A stretch of 15,747 nucleotides of DNA from Bryobacterales bacterium (lineage in GTDB: Bacteria > Acidobacteriota > Terriglobia > Bryobacterales > Bryobacteraceae), in contig PLMF01000189.1 in NCBI GenBank assembly GCA_003142355.1, positions 22,187 through 37,933 of the forward strand. Reading direction: 5' to 3'. Of this stretch, positions 9,048-15,747 are shown piece after piece. The translations under genes and the position numbers were made by a program. The first letter of the stretch is position 1. Each line of letters opens with the position of its first letter. A model generated the notes under the pieces. It made no database searches. It saw only the letters and a program-made list of their open reading frames with translations, and was not told the origin of the DNA.

Positions 9048-9088
9048 AAAAAGGCCGGCTCCCCCACGTGGCGGAGGAAATCCGGCCT
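9048..9088 (-). terminator. Rho-independent terminator after the second TonB-dependent receptor
   Basis: Read on the minus strand, AGGCCGG pairs with CCGGCCT around an inner, partly paired CTCC...GGAG segment, followed directly by five T. It lies 49 bases past the receptor stop codon and before the comM start, so it should end the receptor transcript and uncouple comM from it. Confidence 0.75.
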
Positions 9089-9096
9089 GTCTCAAA

Positions 9097-9128
9097 GACC
9101 CGTCAAACCAAGTGGGCTTGACGGGGTC
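9097..9128 (-). repeat. Inverted repeat (stem-loop) just after the receptor stop codon
   Basis: GACCCGTCAA (9097-9106) and TTGACGGGGTC (9118-9128) form a strong hairpin with one bulged G. It has only a short, mixed T stretch after it on the minus strand, so it looks more like a 3'-end protecting stem or an auxiliary terminator in tandem with the hairpin at 9048-9088. Confidence 0.6.
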
Positions 9129-9136
9129 GCTCCATA

Positions 9137-12100
9137 TCAGAAGAAGATCTTCACCGCCAACTGGATGATTCTGGGGTCGGCCGCTCCGTAGATGCCTCCG
9201 AAGTTCCCGTCGTTTCTGGTCACGTCGGGATCGTTGAATTCGGAGTGGTTGAGGACGTTGAAGAACTCTCCGCGAAGCTGGCAGCGTATGTCTTCACGCG
9301 ACCGGAACGGGTAGAAGTTCTTGATCAGCCCTGAATCCACGTTGAACCGACTGGGCCCGCGGAAAGCGCCTTTGCCGACGTTTCCGAAGCTCCCGGCGGG
9401 CGTCTGCGCAACTGGCAGGAACAACGAAGTGTTCAGCCAGGGTACGCAAGTGGCCGAACCGCATCCGGAGCGCAAACTCGAGTCTGCCGTCCCGCCGTAC
9501 TGGCTCGCGCTTCCGATGAAGGTTGCGCGATCGCCATTCAGGGCCGTTTGGGACTTATCCGTCCCGAGGGCGACGGTCAAGGCATCTCCGGTCATATAAG
9601 TGAAAATGCCCGTCCATTGCCAGCCGCCGAGGAGTGCGCGGATCGCATGGTTCGCTCCGGTCATTTTGGGGAGGTCCCAAACGTAGGAGGCCACGAAGCG
9701 GTGTGTGCGGTCCTGCCCAGTAGCCGGGCCGGTATCGAAGTGGCCCTGCCTCGGATAGCCGAACGGCATCCCGGAACCGACACTCGAACCCACGTCGGTG
9801 ATGCCGCCACCCGAGGCCAAGGCGATTTCCATGGCCTTGGAAAACGTGTAGTTACCGAGGAGTGTGAGGTCCTTGAGAATGCCCTTGCCGCCTCCCGGGC
9901 GCTTTTGGATGTTGATTTGAAAGGCGTTATAGTCGGACATTCCGGTATTGCGGTTCTCTAAAATGTCCGTAAACCCTTGAAAGGGCCGGCTGGCGTCGGT
10001 TCCCACTCCGGCGGCCCTCGGGTTATAGTCGATATCCTGACGAAGATGCACGGCGCGAAGGCCCACGTAGGAGACGTTGACCAAGGTGTCCGACAGAATC
10101 TGGTGCTCGATGGTCACGTTCCAGTCGTAGGTGGTCGGCGTTACCCACTTCACGCCCGGCTCCAAACCATACATCTTGATGAGCCCCGTAAAAGGCACCC
10201 CGCCAGAGGGAAGAGTTTTGAGCGTGTAAAGCAGCGGCCATTGGGCCGCATACGACGGATTGCTCGCCAACGGGTTGCTGAAGGGGATCAGATTGTTGGG
10301 AGTGTTCGGTTCGGTTATGCTGGTTTGCAGGCTGAACGGCTGGATGATGGCCGCGTCATTCAGGAAGAGGCCGGGCATCCGCGAGGTATAGAATAAACCT
10401 CCTCCGGACCGCACCACGGTCTTGCCGTTGCCCAAGACATCCCAGGCGACCCCGAGGCGGGGAGCGAAATTCTTGTAGTCCGGCGTGTTTCCGGTGGCGG
10501 GAAAGTCCATGCCGTTATACGAGTCGCCGACAAACATCATCCCGGCGGGCGCGGTGGGGACGACTTTGGACTTTGCGCCGGCAGCATAAGCGGACGGCCA
10601 GAACTGCTCGGTGCGCCCGAAGATTTCCTTCATTACGAACTGCGGCTCCCAGCGAAGGCCCATGGTGATCGAAAGGTTTGGCCGGGGTTTCCACTTGTCC
10701 TCCGCAAAAACCCCGATGACGTGCTGCCGCGAGTCCGAATAGTCTCCCGACGACTGGTTGTAGTAATGCATGTGACCCATTACGAAACTTGCCAGCCCCA
10801 GGTTCGACAGGGTATCCGCGAACTGCCAGTTGCCGTTTTCAAAATCGGTATTGCGGATGTTGGACTGGTCGAACTCGAGATTGCCGCCGAACTGGAAGGT
10901 GTGCGATCCATGCGTCCAGGTGGCCTGATCGCGGATTTCGTAGGTGTTACGGATGAACTTGGCATCCGTAAAGTTGCCCAGGCCGAAGTATCCGTTGGTA
11001 ATGCTGAACGCGCGAATTCCGCCTTCCGATTTGGGGAGTTGCGGGGCGGTCGAGCCGAAGTCGTTAAACTGTGGCACGTTGCCGCCCTGACCGCGGTCGG
11101 AGGCCGCGCGCATGAAGGTGGCCACGAAATTGTTGACGAACGTCGGTCCTTTGACCCAGGTGTAACCAGCCGCCCAGTTCTGAGATCTGATTGTAGATCC
11201 CGGGTTGCCGGTCAGGAGAATGTTCTTGCCGTCATAGGCGGGTGCATGGTAGTACCTGTCCGTGTAGAACCTGCCATAAAACTTATCCTGCCCTCGAAAT
11301 ACCCTGTCGAACCGGGCAATGTACTCATCGTAGTTCTGCACGCTGGGCACACCATAGGTAATGCGGCCATTGGCCGCGCCCTGGGAGATGGGGAGATATT
11401 TCGACAAAGCCACGGCGACCGGACTGACGGAGCTGGCGGGAATGATGTCGCCGGGAATTGGGTTGTTGGTGGTCGGATCGTTGATCTGGATTACCTTTGC
11501 CTGGGGATTGACGGCCGCGCTCGCGTTCAGGTAATTCGAGAAGTCGCCCGTCATGTTGGCGGCTGTAGGGAGAATGGTATTGTTGGCGTTCCCCGTGGTT
11601 CGGATGCGCGTTCCCTGATAGCCGAAGAAGACGAAGGTGCGGTCTTTCTGGATGGGACCGCCGATGGTCGCGCCGTATTGATTGCGTTTCAGCGGGTCGG
11701 TAGCGGCGGCGAAATAGTTGCGCGCGTTAAATTCCCGGTTGCGCACGAATTCGAACGCGTCGCCATGAAACTGGTTGGTTCCGGACTTGGTGACGACGTT
11801 CACTACGGCGCCGGCATTGGTGCCGTATTGGGTGTCGAAACTATTGGTCTGCACGCTGAATTCCTGAAGAGCGTCGGGGAATGGGAACGGGTTATTGGTG
11901 TTGCTCATCAGGTCCTGGTTGGTGCCGCCGTCCAGGTTGTAACTGATCTGGTCGGGACGCGCTCCGTTTACCGAGATTGTCTCGACGCCGGGAACCTGCT
12001 TGGTATCCCCTTGGGACGTGCCCGCGCCGTTATTGGAATCCAGGGCGCCGGCTACCATCTTCGTGAGATCGGCGGCGTTGCGGCCGTTCAAAGGCAACTC

Positions 12101-12523
12101 CACCAGGCGGGACCGCTCAATCACCTGGCTCAGCACCGGCGTGATCGTGTTCACCAGCGTGGCGGTAGCCTCCACGGTGACGGTCTCCTGTGCTTGCCCC
12201 AGTTGCATGGGGACTTGGAGCGAGCCGCTCTGATCCGCCAAAAGGGTCACGTCCTGGACGTACGTCTTGAACCCGGCGGCTTCAACCGTCAGGCGATAAG
12301 TAGCTGGCGTAAGGGAAGGGATGGTGAATTGGCCGCTGGCGTTGGTGGCCGCCGTGCGCCTCACCTGCGTCCCCGCCTGAGTCATAGTCACGCGGGCTTG
12401 GGATATCACGGCGCCGCTGGGGTCGGTGACAGTGCCGGTGATGGCGGCATTTCCACCGCCTTGTCCATAGGCAACGGCAGCCATCAGAAAAATCATGCCG
12501 TAGAGAAGAACCAGTTTCTTCAT
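9137..12523 (-). CDS. TonB-dependent receptor, Oar-like, with carboxypeptidase-regulatory-like domain (second copy)
   Basis: A 1128-residue outer-membrane receptor. The Sec signal peptide covers about 1-20 (KKLVLLYGMIFLMAAVAYGQ). A carboxypeptidase-regulatory-like domain follows at about 26-115 (ITGTVTDPSGAVISQARV, SGQFTIPSLTPATYRLTVEA). The plug begins near 120 and contains the LPLNGRN signature (143-149), LDGGTNQDL and GAVVNVVTKSGTNQFHGDAF. A long barrel ends in IIQLAVKIFF with a terminal Phe. The LPLNGRN motif marks the very large Acidobacteriota family of such receptors, which take up glycans or peptides of mostly unknown kind. The ATG at 12523 has GGAGG a few bases upstream. An in-frame ATG 41 codons earlier gives a non-signal, Arg-rich extension and was rejected. 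It does not share an operon with an enzyme gene. The promoter and a terminator-bearing leader are described separately. Confidence 0.93.
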   Translation of the reverse strand: MKKLVLLYGMIFLMAAVAYGQGGGNAAITGTVTDPSGAVISQARVTMTQAGTQVRRTAATNASGQFTIPSLTPATYRLTVEAAGFKTYVQDVTLLADQSGSLQVPMQLGQAQETVTVEATATLVNTITPVLSQVIERSRLVELPLNGRNAADLTKMVAGALDSNNGAGTSQGDTKQVPGVETISVNGARPDQISYNLDGGTNQDLMSNTNNPFPFPDALQEFSVQTNSFDTQYGTNAGAVVNVVTKSGTNQFHGDAFEFVRNREFNARNYFAAATDPLKRNQYGATIGGPIQKDRTFVFFGYQGTRIRTTGNANNTILPTAANMTGDFSNYLNASAAVNPQAKVIQINDPTTNNPIPGDIIPASSVSPVAVALSKYLPISQGAANGRITYGVPSVQNYDEYIARFDRVFRGQDKFYGRFYTDRYYHAPAYDGKNILLTGNPGSTIRSQNWAAGYTWVKGPTFVNNFVATFMRAASDRGQGGNVPQFNDFGSTAPQLPKSEGGIRAFSITNGYFGLGNFTDAKFIRNTYEIRDQATWTHGSHTFQFGGNLEFDQSNIRNTDFENGNWQFADTLSNLGLASFVMGHMHYYNQSSGDYSDSRQHVIGVFAEDKWKPRPNLSITMGLRWEPQFVMKEIFGRTEQFWPSAYAAGAKSKVVPTAPAGMMFVGDSYNGMDFPATGNTPDYKNFAPRLGVAWDVLGNGKTVVRSGGGLFYTSRMPGLFLNDAAIIQPFSLQTSITEPNTPNNLIPFSNPLASNPSYAAQWPLLYTLKTLPSGGVPFTGLIKMYGLEPGVKWVTPTTYDWNVTIEHQILSDTLVNVSYVGLRAVHLRQDIDYNPRAAGVGTDASRPFQGFTDILENRNTGMSDYNAFQINIQKRPGGGKGILKDLTLLGNYTFSKAMEIALASGGGITDVGSSVGSGMPFGYPRQGHFDTGPATGQDRTHRFVASYVWDLPKMTGANHAIRALLGGWQWTGIFTYMTGDALTVALGTDKSQTALNGDRATFIGSASQYGGTADSSLRSGCGSATCVPWLNTSLFLPVAQTPAGSFGNVGKGAFRGPSRFNVDSGLIKNFYPFRSREDIRCQLRGEFFNVLNHSEFNDPDVTRNDGNFGGIYGAADPRIIQLAVKIFF

Positions 12524-12667
12524 ATAACCTCCACGCTTAGCCGAAGCGAATCTGAGAGAGTGGCCGCGGGTCGCGTTCCCGCGCCTCAAAAGCCAATTGG
12601 GGCCGGTGGATACCGCCAGCCACGGCGTCCGCCGCTTCTGAGACATACCAAGCCCAAAAAGCCGGTC

Positions 12668-12699
12668 AAAAAACTCGAAAGCCGCTCTTCCGAGCGGCT
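12668..12699 (-). terminator. Terminator-like hairpin inside the leader of the second receptor
   Basis: AGCCGCTC (12680-12687) and GAGCGGCT (12692-12699) form a perfect 8-base stem with a 4-base loop. On the minus strand a run of six T follows (12673-12668), after a 6-base gap. On the plus strand only four T follow, so the minus direction is favoured. It sits between the predicted promoter (12802-12830) and the receptor ATG (12523), where it could attenuate transcription or end a short leader RNA. A second stem, CGCGCC/GGCGCG at 12719-12738, lies before it on the transcript. Confidence 0.55.
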
Positions 12700-12801
12700 G
12701 GCCGTTTTCACGGGCTCACGCGCCCTCGTTTCGGCGCGGAAAACCATGTTTCACTACCCACCACAGTCGTTACGCAATCCGGCATTATGTTCAATGGTCG
12801 A

Positions 12802-12830
12802 ATTATCTCTCCGCCTCAAAGCTGTGTCAA
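12802..12830 (-). promoter_or_regulatory. Strong sigma70-type promoter for the second receptor
   Basis: On the minus strand a perfect TTGACA (12830-12825) and GATAAT (12807-12802) are separated by exactly 17 bases. Transcription would start near 12795, leaving a leader of about 270 nt before the receptor ATG. This is the best promoter match in the window. Confidence 0.7.
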
Positions 12831-12835
12831 GCAAA

Positions 12836-12863
12836 AGCGGGTAAAAAGTTCAGATTACCCGCT
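12836..12863. repeat. 9-base inverted repeat just upstream of the receptor promoter
   Basis: AGCGGGTAA (12836-12844) and TTACCCGCT (12855-12863) are perfect inverted repeats around a 10-base spacer, ending 5 bases upstream of the -35 box at 12825-12830. The position suits a regulator-binding site. With four T after it on the minus strand it might instead be an old terminator. The rest of the 488-base gap (12524-13011) holds the leader, its hairpins and an AT-rich stretch around 12935-12980, with no gene recognised. Confidence 0.5.
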
Positions 12864-12911
12864 TCTCCGACGCCGCGGATCTTCATATTGCCGCGAATAG
12901 CCAAAATGGCC

Positions 12912-12946
12912 TTGACGTTGCGACGCGAGTCGTGTATGGATAATTT
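12912..12946 (+). promoter_or_regulatory. Candidate promoter for the Gfo/Idh - DUF6807 operon
   Basis: Two overlapping plus-strand arrangements are visible in an AT-rich island: TTGACG (12912-12917) with TATGGA (12935-12940), and TTGCGA (12918-12923) with TAATTT (12941-12946), both with 17-base spacers. Either could drive the plus-strand genes from 13012 on. Neither is close to consensus in both boxes. Confidence 0.3.
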
Positions 12947-13011
12947 TAAGCAACAACTATATTCACAATTCGGTTTTTTGGGGTCGCAAAGGGCGGTTGT
13001 GATAGCGTTAG

Positions 13012-14463
13012 GGTGAGCCCCCTGGCGCACTTCGGCCACGGGCGCTGGTCGCCGGCATCGGCTTCCCGACGATCGTGCCTGCGAGGGTCTTGGGTAGAGT
13101 GCACCCAGCAACCTGATCCAGGTAGCCCAGATCGGTTGCGGGCGGATTGGGCGAGATTCGGAGATGGGCGGGATGTTCCGCAACAGCGACATGGCAAGAT
13201 ACGTTGCTGTCTGCGATCTGGACAGGGTACGCCTTGCTGATGCCAAGGAAACCATTGAGTCCGAGTATGCCAAGAGGTTCGGCGGCGAAAAATATGCCCG
13301 TCTGGCGACCTATGGCGACTACCGGGAGATGCTCGAGGATAAGAGCATCGATGCGGTCGCGATCAGCACGCCGGACCACTGGCACGCCCAACCGGCGATA
13401 GAAGCCGCCTTGGCGGGGAAGGACATTTATCTGCAAAAACCGGCTTCGCTGACCATCCAGGAAGGCCGCCAAATGGCCGACGCCGTCAAACGCACCGGCC
13501 GCATCTTTCAGCAGGGCAGCCAGCAGCGCTCCGATCCCCAGTTCCGTCTGGCCTGTGAACTGGTGCGCAACGGACGAATCGGAAAGGTCAAAGAAGTCTA
13601 TATCGGTCTCCCAACCGACCGGCCTGGCGGAAGCACGAAGGAAATGCCGGTCCCCTCAAACCTCAACTACGAGGTTTGGCTGGGATCCACGCCGATGGTG
13701 TACTACACGGAGGATCGCGTCCATCCACAAGCGCCATCGGCTGGAAGCCGTTATGACCGTCCCGGCTGGCTGCGCTGCGAGCAATTCGGCGCCGGAATGA
13801 TTACCGGCTGGGGCGCTCACCATGTCGATACCGCTCACTGGGGTATGGGAACGGAGCTCACCGGGCCGGTGGAAATCGAGGCCATGGCTCTGTTTCCCAA
13901 GCAAGGTCTTTGGGACGTTCACGGTCCTTACCATATCAGGGCGAGGTACGCGGATGGGACCGACATGTACATCAGCGACAAGTACCCCAACGGAATCAAG
14001 TTTCTGGGGGAAGAACGGCTGGATTTGGATCACGCGCGGAAACTTCAGTGCCGTGGACATGCAAGCACTCAGCGCGAGCGGCAGTGCGGGGCAGGGCAGA
14101 CCGTGGGGCCGGGCCATCGATGCCAGCGATCGCCGCTGGATCAAGGATGGCATCAGAGACGGCGAGATTCGCTTGCACGAAAGTCCCCGGAACGATCACC
14201 ACCGGGACTGGTTGACCAGCATCAAAACGCGCAAGGAACCCGTGGCTCCAGCCGAAGCCGGCCACCGCTCATGTACGGTTTGCCTGATCGCCCAGATGGC
14301 GATGCATACGAACCGGCCTCTCTACTGGGGTCCGGCGAAGGAACGTTTCACGCGAGCCGGCGCCGAGGAAGCGAACGGGTGGCTCTCGCGTAAACAGCGT
14401 GCGCCTTATGGCACGGACACGGTTCTTGCCAAGGCGGGACTGGGCCGTGTCATCGGGCCGTAG
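13012..14463 (+). pseudogene. Gfo/Idh/MocA family oxidoreductase, broken by two frameshifts
   Basis: The pieces of one NAD(P)-dependent sugar oxidoreductase are spread over three frames. The frame at 13012-13106 ends a Tat-type leader with GFPTIVPARVLG. The frame from 13098 gives the Rossmann start VAQIGCGRIG, the TPDHWHAQPAIEAALAGKDIY and LQKPAS region (Lys of the EKP motif) and GWGAHHVDTAHWGMG with the catalytic His region, up to IKFLGE. The frame from about 14014 gives NGWIWITRGNFSA, DHHRDWLTSIKTRKEPVAPAE, and the end at TAG 14461-14463. So one break lies at 13093-13100 (one base lost or two gained) and one at 14010-14013 (one extra base). No ATG, GTG or TTG fits the leader frame, and the ATG at 13164 would omit the dinucleotide-binding glycines. 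It is probably inactive, unless the breaks are sequencing errors. It is followed closely by the DUF6807 gene. Confidence 0.85.
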
Positions 14464-14496
14464 TATCGACCCAAGAAGTGGAAAAGGGGATTCTTC

Positions 14497-15378
14497 ATGT
14501 TTCGCAGGAACAGGTTTTTGTGGCTGGCATTGGCCGTGGCATTGCCCCTGGCGAGCCAGCAGAAATTCGCCTGGAAAGACCTGGGCGATGGCCGGTTGGA
14601 GCTTCGTGAGAGTGGCAAACCGGCGCTCGTGTACAACTACGGGCCGCAACTCAAAACGGGCGCTCCGGAGGAGAGGCGCCGCTGCTGCTATATCTTTCCC
14701 GTGTACACGCCGGCGGGCGTATCCCCACTCGACGACTTCCCCAGCGACCACTGGCACCACCGCGGTCTGTTCTGGGCGTGGCCTATCGTCGAGGTGGGAG
14801 GCAAACAGTACGACCTGTGGATGCAGTTCACGGCCAAACATCACTCCGCGAAAACGCCCACGGTGAACGCCAGCGGCCGGCAGGCGCGACTGGAAGCCGA
14901 GAGCTTTTGGGAAGCGGACGGGAAGGACATCGTGCATGAGAATCTGCGGCTCACCGTGTTGGCGGCCACAGGCACTTCGCGTGAGATGGATGTGGTGCTC
15001 ACGTGGGAGGCTATCCATGGGCCGGTGACGCTCGAAGGTTCTCCCGAGTCCGGGAAAAGCTACGGCGGGTTCAGCGCCCGGTTTGCGCCAGGAGAGCACA
15101 CGATCTTGCGCGCGGATGGCGAGGTGCTGGCCAAAGACGAGGACCGGAATCCGCGGAAATGGGCGGAATTGGAAAGAGTCTATGGCGGCAAGCGTGCGGT
15201 GTTGCGCATCACGCCGGACGAAAAGAATCCGGGAGCGCCGCACCAATGGTGCCTGCGGTCCTATGGCTTCGTCGGAGCTTCGTTCCCGGGGCGGACCGAC
15301 AAGGTGGATAGCTATACGCTGGAGGCTGGCAAGCCGCTGACGCTAGGGTTTCGAGTGCGTGTGAGCGATCTACCGTGA
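14497..15378 (+). CDS. PmoA-like family protein (DUF6807), exported
   Basis: A 293-residue protein with a Sec signal peptide (about 1-20, FLWLALAVALPLAS) and then one DUF6807/PmoA-like domain. The family marker DHWHHRGLFWAW lies at 84-95 and is followed by DLWMQFTAKHHSAK and, near the end, QWCLRSYGF. Despite the database name this is not a methane monooxygenase subunit. Such proteins are found beside Gfo/Idh oxidoreductases and sugar-catabolism genes in Acidobacteriota and Planctomycetota, with no proven reaction. The His-rich motif hints at metal or substrate binding, which is an inference. The ATG at 14497 has AAGGGGA a few bases upstream, and the gap after the broken oxidoreductase gene is only 33 bases, so they form one operon. 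The reading frame is intact although its partner gene is not. Confidence 0.85.
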   Translation: MFRRNRFLWLALAVALPLASQQKFAWKDLGDGRLELRESGKPALVYNYGPQLKTGAPEERRRCCYIFPVYTPAGVSPLDDFPSDHWHHRGLFWAWPIVEVGGKQYDLWMQFTAKHHSAKTPTVNASGRQARLEAESFWEADGKDIVHENLRLTVLAATGTSREMDVVLTWEAIHGPVTLEGSPESGKSYGGFSARFAPGEHTILRADGEVLAKDEDRNPRKWAELERVYGGKRAVLRITPDEKNPGAPHQWCLRSYGFVGASFPGRTDKVDSYTLEAGKPLTLGFRVRVSDLP

Positions 15379-15509
15379 CCTATGCGACCGGAACAGTGAA
15401 ACGTCTTTCCGTCGGTGGCGGAGTCAGCCCGGGAACACCGCGGGAGAACATTCGCGCGATGGTCGAGGCGGCTCCGGAGTTCGAACCTAAGGCGGTTGCT
15501 ATAAGCTGA
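15375..15509 (+). CDS. Small ORF overlapping the DUF6807 stop codon
   Basis: A 44-codon frame starts at GTG in a GTGA overlap with the TGA of the preceding gene, a layout typical of translational coupling. It ends at TGA 15507-15509. The product contains GTVKRLSVGGGVSPGTPRE and AMVEAAPEFEPKAVAIS. The amino-acid make-up looks coding, but I recognise no family, and it could equally be a remnant of a longer gene. It has no signal peptide or membrane segment. Confidence 0.35.
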   Translation: MTYATGTVKRLSVGGGVSPGTPRENIRAMVEAAPEFEPKAVAIS

Positions 15510-15529
15510 GCCAACCTCCTGACGGGCGC

Positions 15530-15556
15530 GCGCCGCCAATCCGATGATTGCGGCGC
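15530..15556. repeat. GC-rich hairpin between the operon end and the last gene
   Basis: GCGCCGCCAAT (15530-15540) and ATTGCGGCGC (15547-15556) pair with one bulged C around the loop CCGATG. No T run follows, so it is not a classic terminator. It overlaps the proposed -35 box of the gene at 15605 and could end the upstream transcript, be an operator, or be chance in GC-rich DNA. Confidence 0.4.
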
Positions 15557-15577
15557 CGCCCGGCGGCCTGCTAGAAT
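15548..15577 (+). promoter_or_regulatory. Candidate promoter for the gene at 15605
   Basis: TTGCGG (15548-15553) and TAGAAT (15572-15577) are 18 bases apart. Transcription would begin near 15584, giving a leader of about 20 nt with the Shine-Dalgarno sequence TTGGAGG at 15594-15600. Confidence 0.4.
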
Positions 15578-15604
15578 CCAAGTCACCCAGTAGTTGGAGG
15601 ACCG

Positions 15605-15747
15605 ATGAGAAACATACTGTTTACGCTGTTGCTTTCAGTTTTGGCGCGGCCGCTGCTCGCCCAGGGGGCGCCGCCACAAGGGTCGCCCGATCAGCCTTAT
15701 GCAATGGAGTATTACTACAAGGTGCAATGGGGGCATCAGCAGGAATT
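15605..15747 (+). CDS. Exported hypothetical protein, 5' end only
   Basis: The ATG at 15605 has GGAGG 4-5 bases upstream. The first 47 residues are present before the window ends. A signal peptide (RNILFTLLLSVLARPLLAQ) is followed by a Gly/Pro-rich linker and MEYYYKVQWGHQQE. That last motif occurs in small secreted proteins of unknown function in Acidobacteriota, as far as I recall; I cannot name a reaction. A separate promoter upstream suggests it is not simply the next gene of the DUF6807 operon. Confidence 0.7.
   Translation, partial: MRNILFTLLLSVLARPLLAQGAPPQGSPDQPYAMEYYYKVQWGHQQE

Noticed and set aside
12524..12646. Upstream ATG that would lengthen the second receptor by 41 residues
   Set aside because: The extension is Arg-rich and would bury the signal peptide. 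The ATG at 12523 has a good GGAGG site.
10721..12844. Long plus-strand open frame of 707 codons
   Set aside because: It lies antisense to the second receptor, whose domains and signal peptide are clear. The frame is an effect of high GC, and its product shows no family motif.
12827..13273. Minus-strand frame of 148 codons in the gap before the Gfo/Idh gene
   Set aside because: Its upstream part is antisense to the Gfo/Idh relic and its end overlaps the promoter and palindrome. The last 30 residues look mildly coding, but no family was recognised.
14497..15378. PmoA name suggesting methane oxidation
   Set aside because: The match is to the DUF6807 'PmoA-like' family, which is unrelated in role to particulate methane monooxygenase. 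There is no other methanotrophy gene here.
15460..15500. tRNA-like T-loop (GTTCGAA) in the gap after the DUF6807 gene
   Set aside because: The flanking bases do not pair as a T stem on either strand, and no acceptor or anticodon stem is present.

Overview
The window looks like chromosomal DNA from an Acidobacteriota member, most like the Bryobacterales/'Solibacter' group. That placement is an inference from the gene types. They are two very large Oar-type TonB-dependent receptors with an N-terminal carboxypeptidase-regulatory-like domain, a DUF362 protein with an N-terminal membrane section, a Tat-exported enolase-superfamily enzyme, a Gfo/Idh/MocA gene and a PmoA-like (DUF6807) protein. The DNA is GC-rich throughout, and no rRNA, tRNA, CRISPR array, transposase or integrase was seen.

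Left part (1-7486): the window opens inside a displaced 3' piece of a comM (YifB) gene on the minus strand. It matches codons 353-440 of the intact comM at 7487-9007 without gaps (16 mismatches by eye in 265 bases). Next come a minus-strand DUF362 membrane protein (474-2084) and a divergent 303-base intergenic region. A plus-strand pair follows: a TonB-dependent receptor (2388-5954) and a mandelate racemase/muconate lactonizing-type enzyme (5989-7236). They are 34 bases apart, so receptor and enzyme probably act in the uptake and dehydration of one sugar acid or related compound. A short relic resembling a DNA/RNA non-specific endonuclease lies just after.

Middle (7487-12862): intact comM and a second TonB-dependent receptor lie on the minus strand, separated by a terminator. 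The receptor has a near-consensus sigma70-type promoter and a leader of about 270 nt that contains an intrinsic-terminator-like hairpin.

Right part (13012-15747): a plus-strand Gfo/Idh/MocA gene is broken by at least two frameshifts and has no recognisable start. It is followed by an intact DUF6807 protein, a small coupled ORF starting in a GTGA overlap, and the 5' end of another exported protein. This was probably once a sugar-catabolism operon and is now decaying at its first gene.

The most interesting large-scale pattern is the layout intact comM - about 7.2 kb of accessory genes - displaced comM 3' end, all in the same orientation. This is what an insertion into comM that restored the gene with its own 3' end would leave behind.
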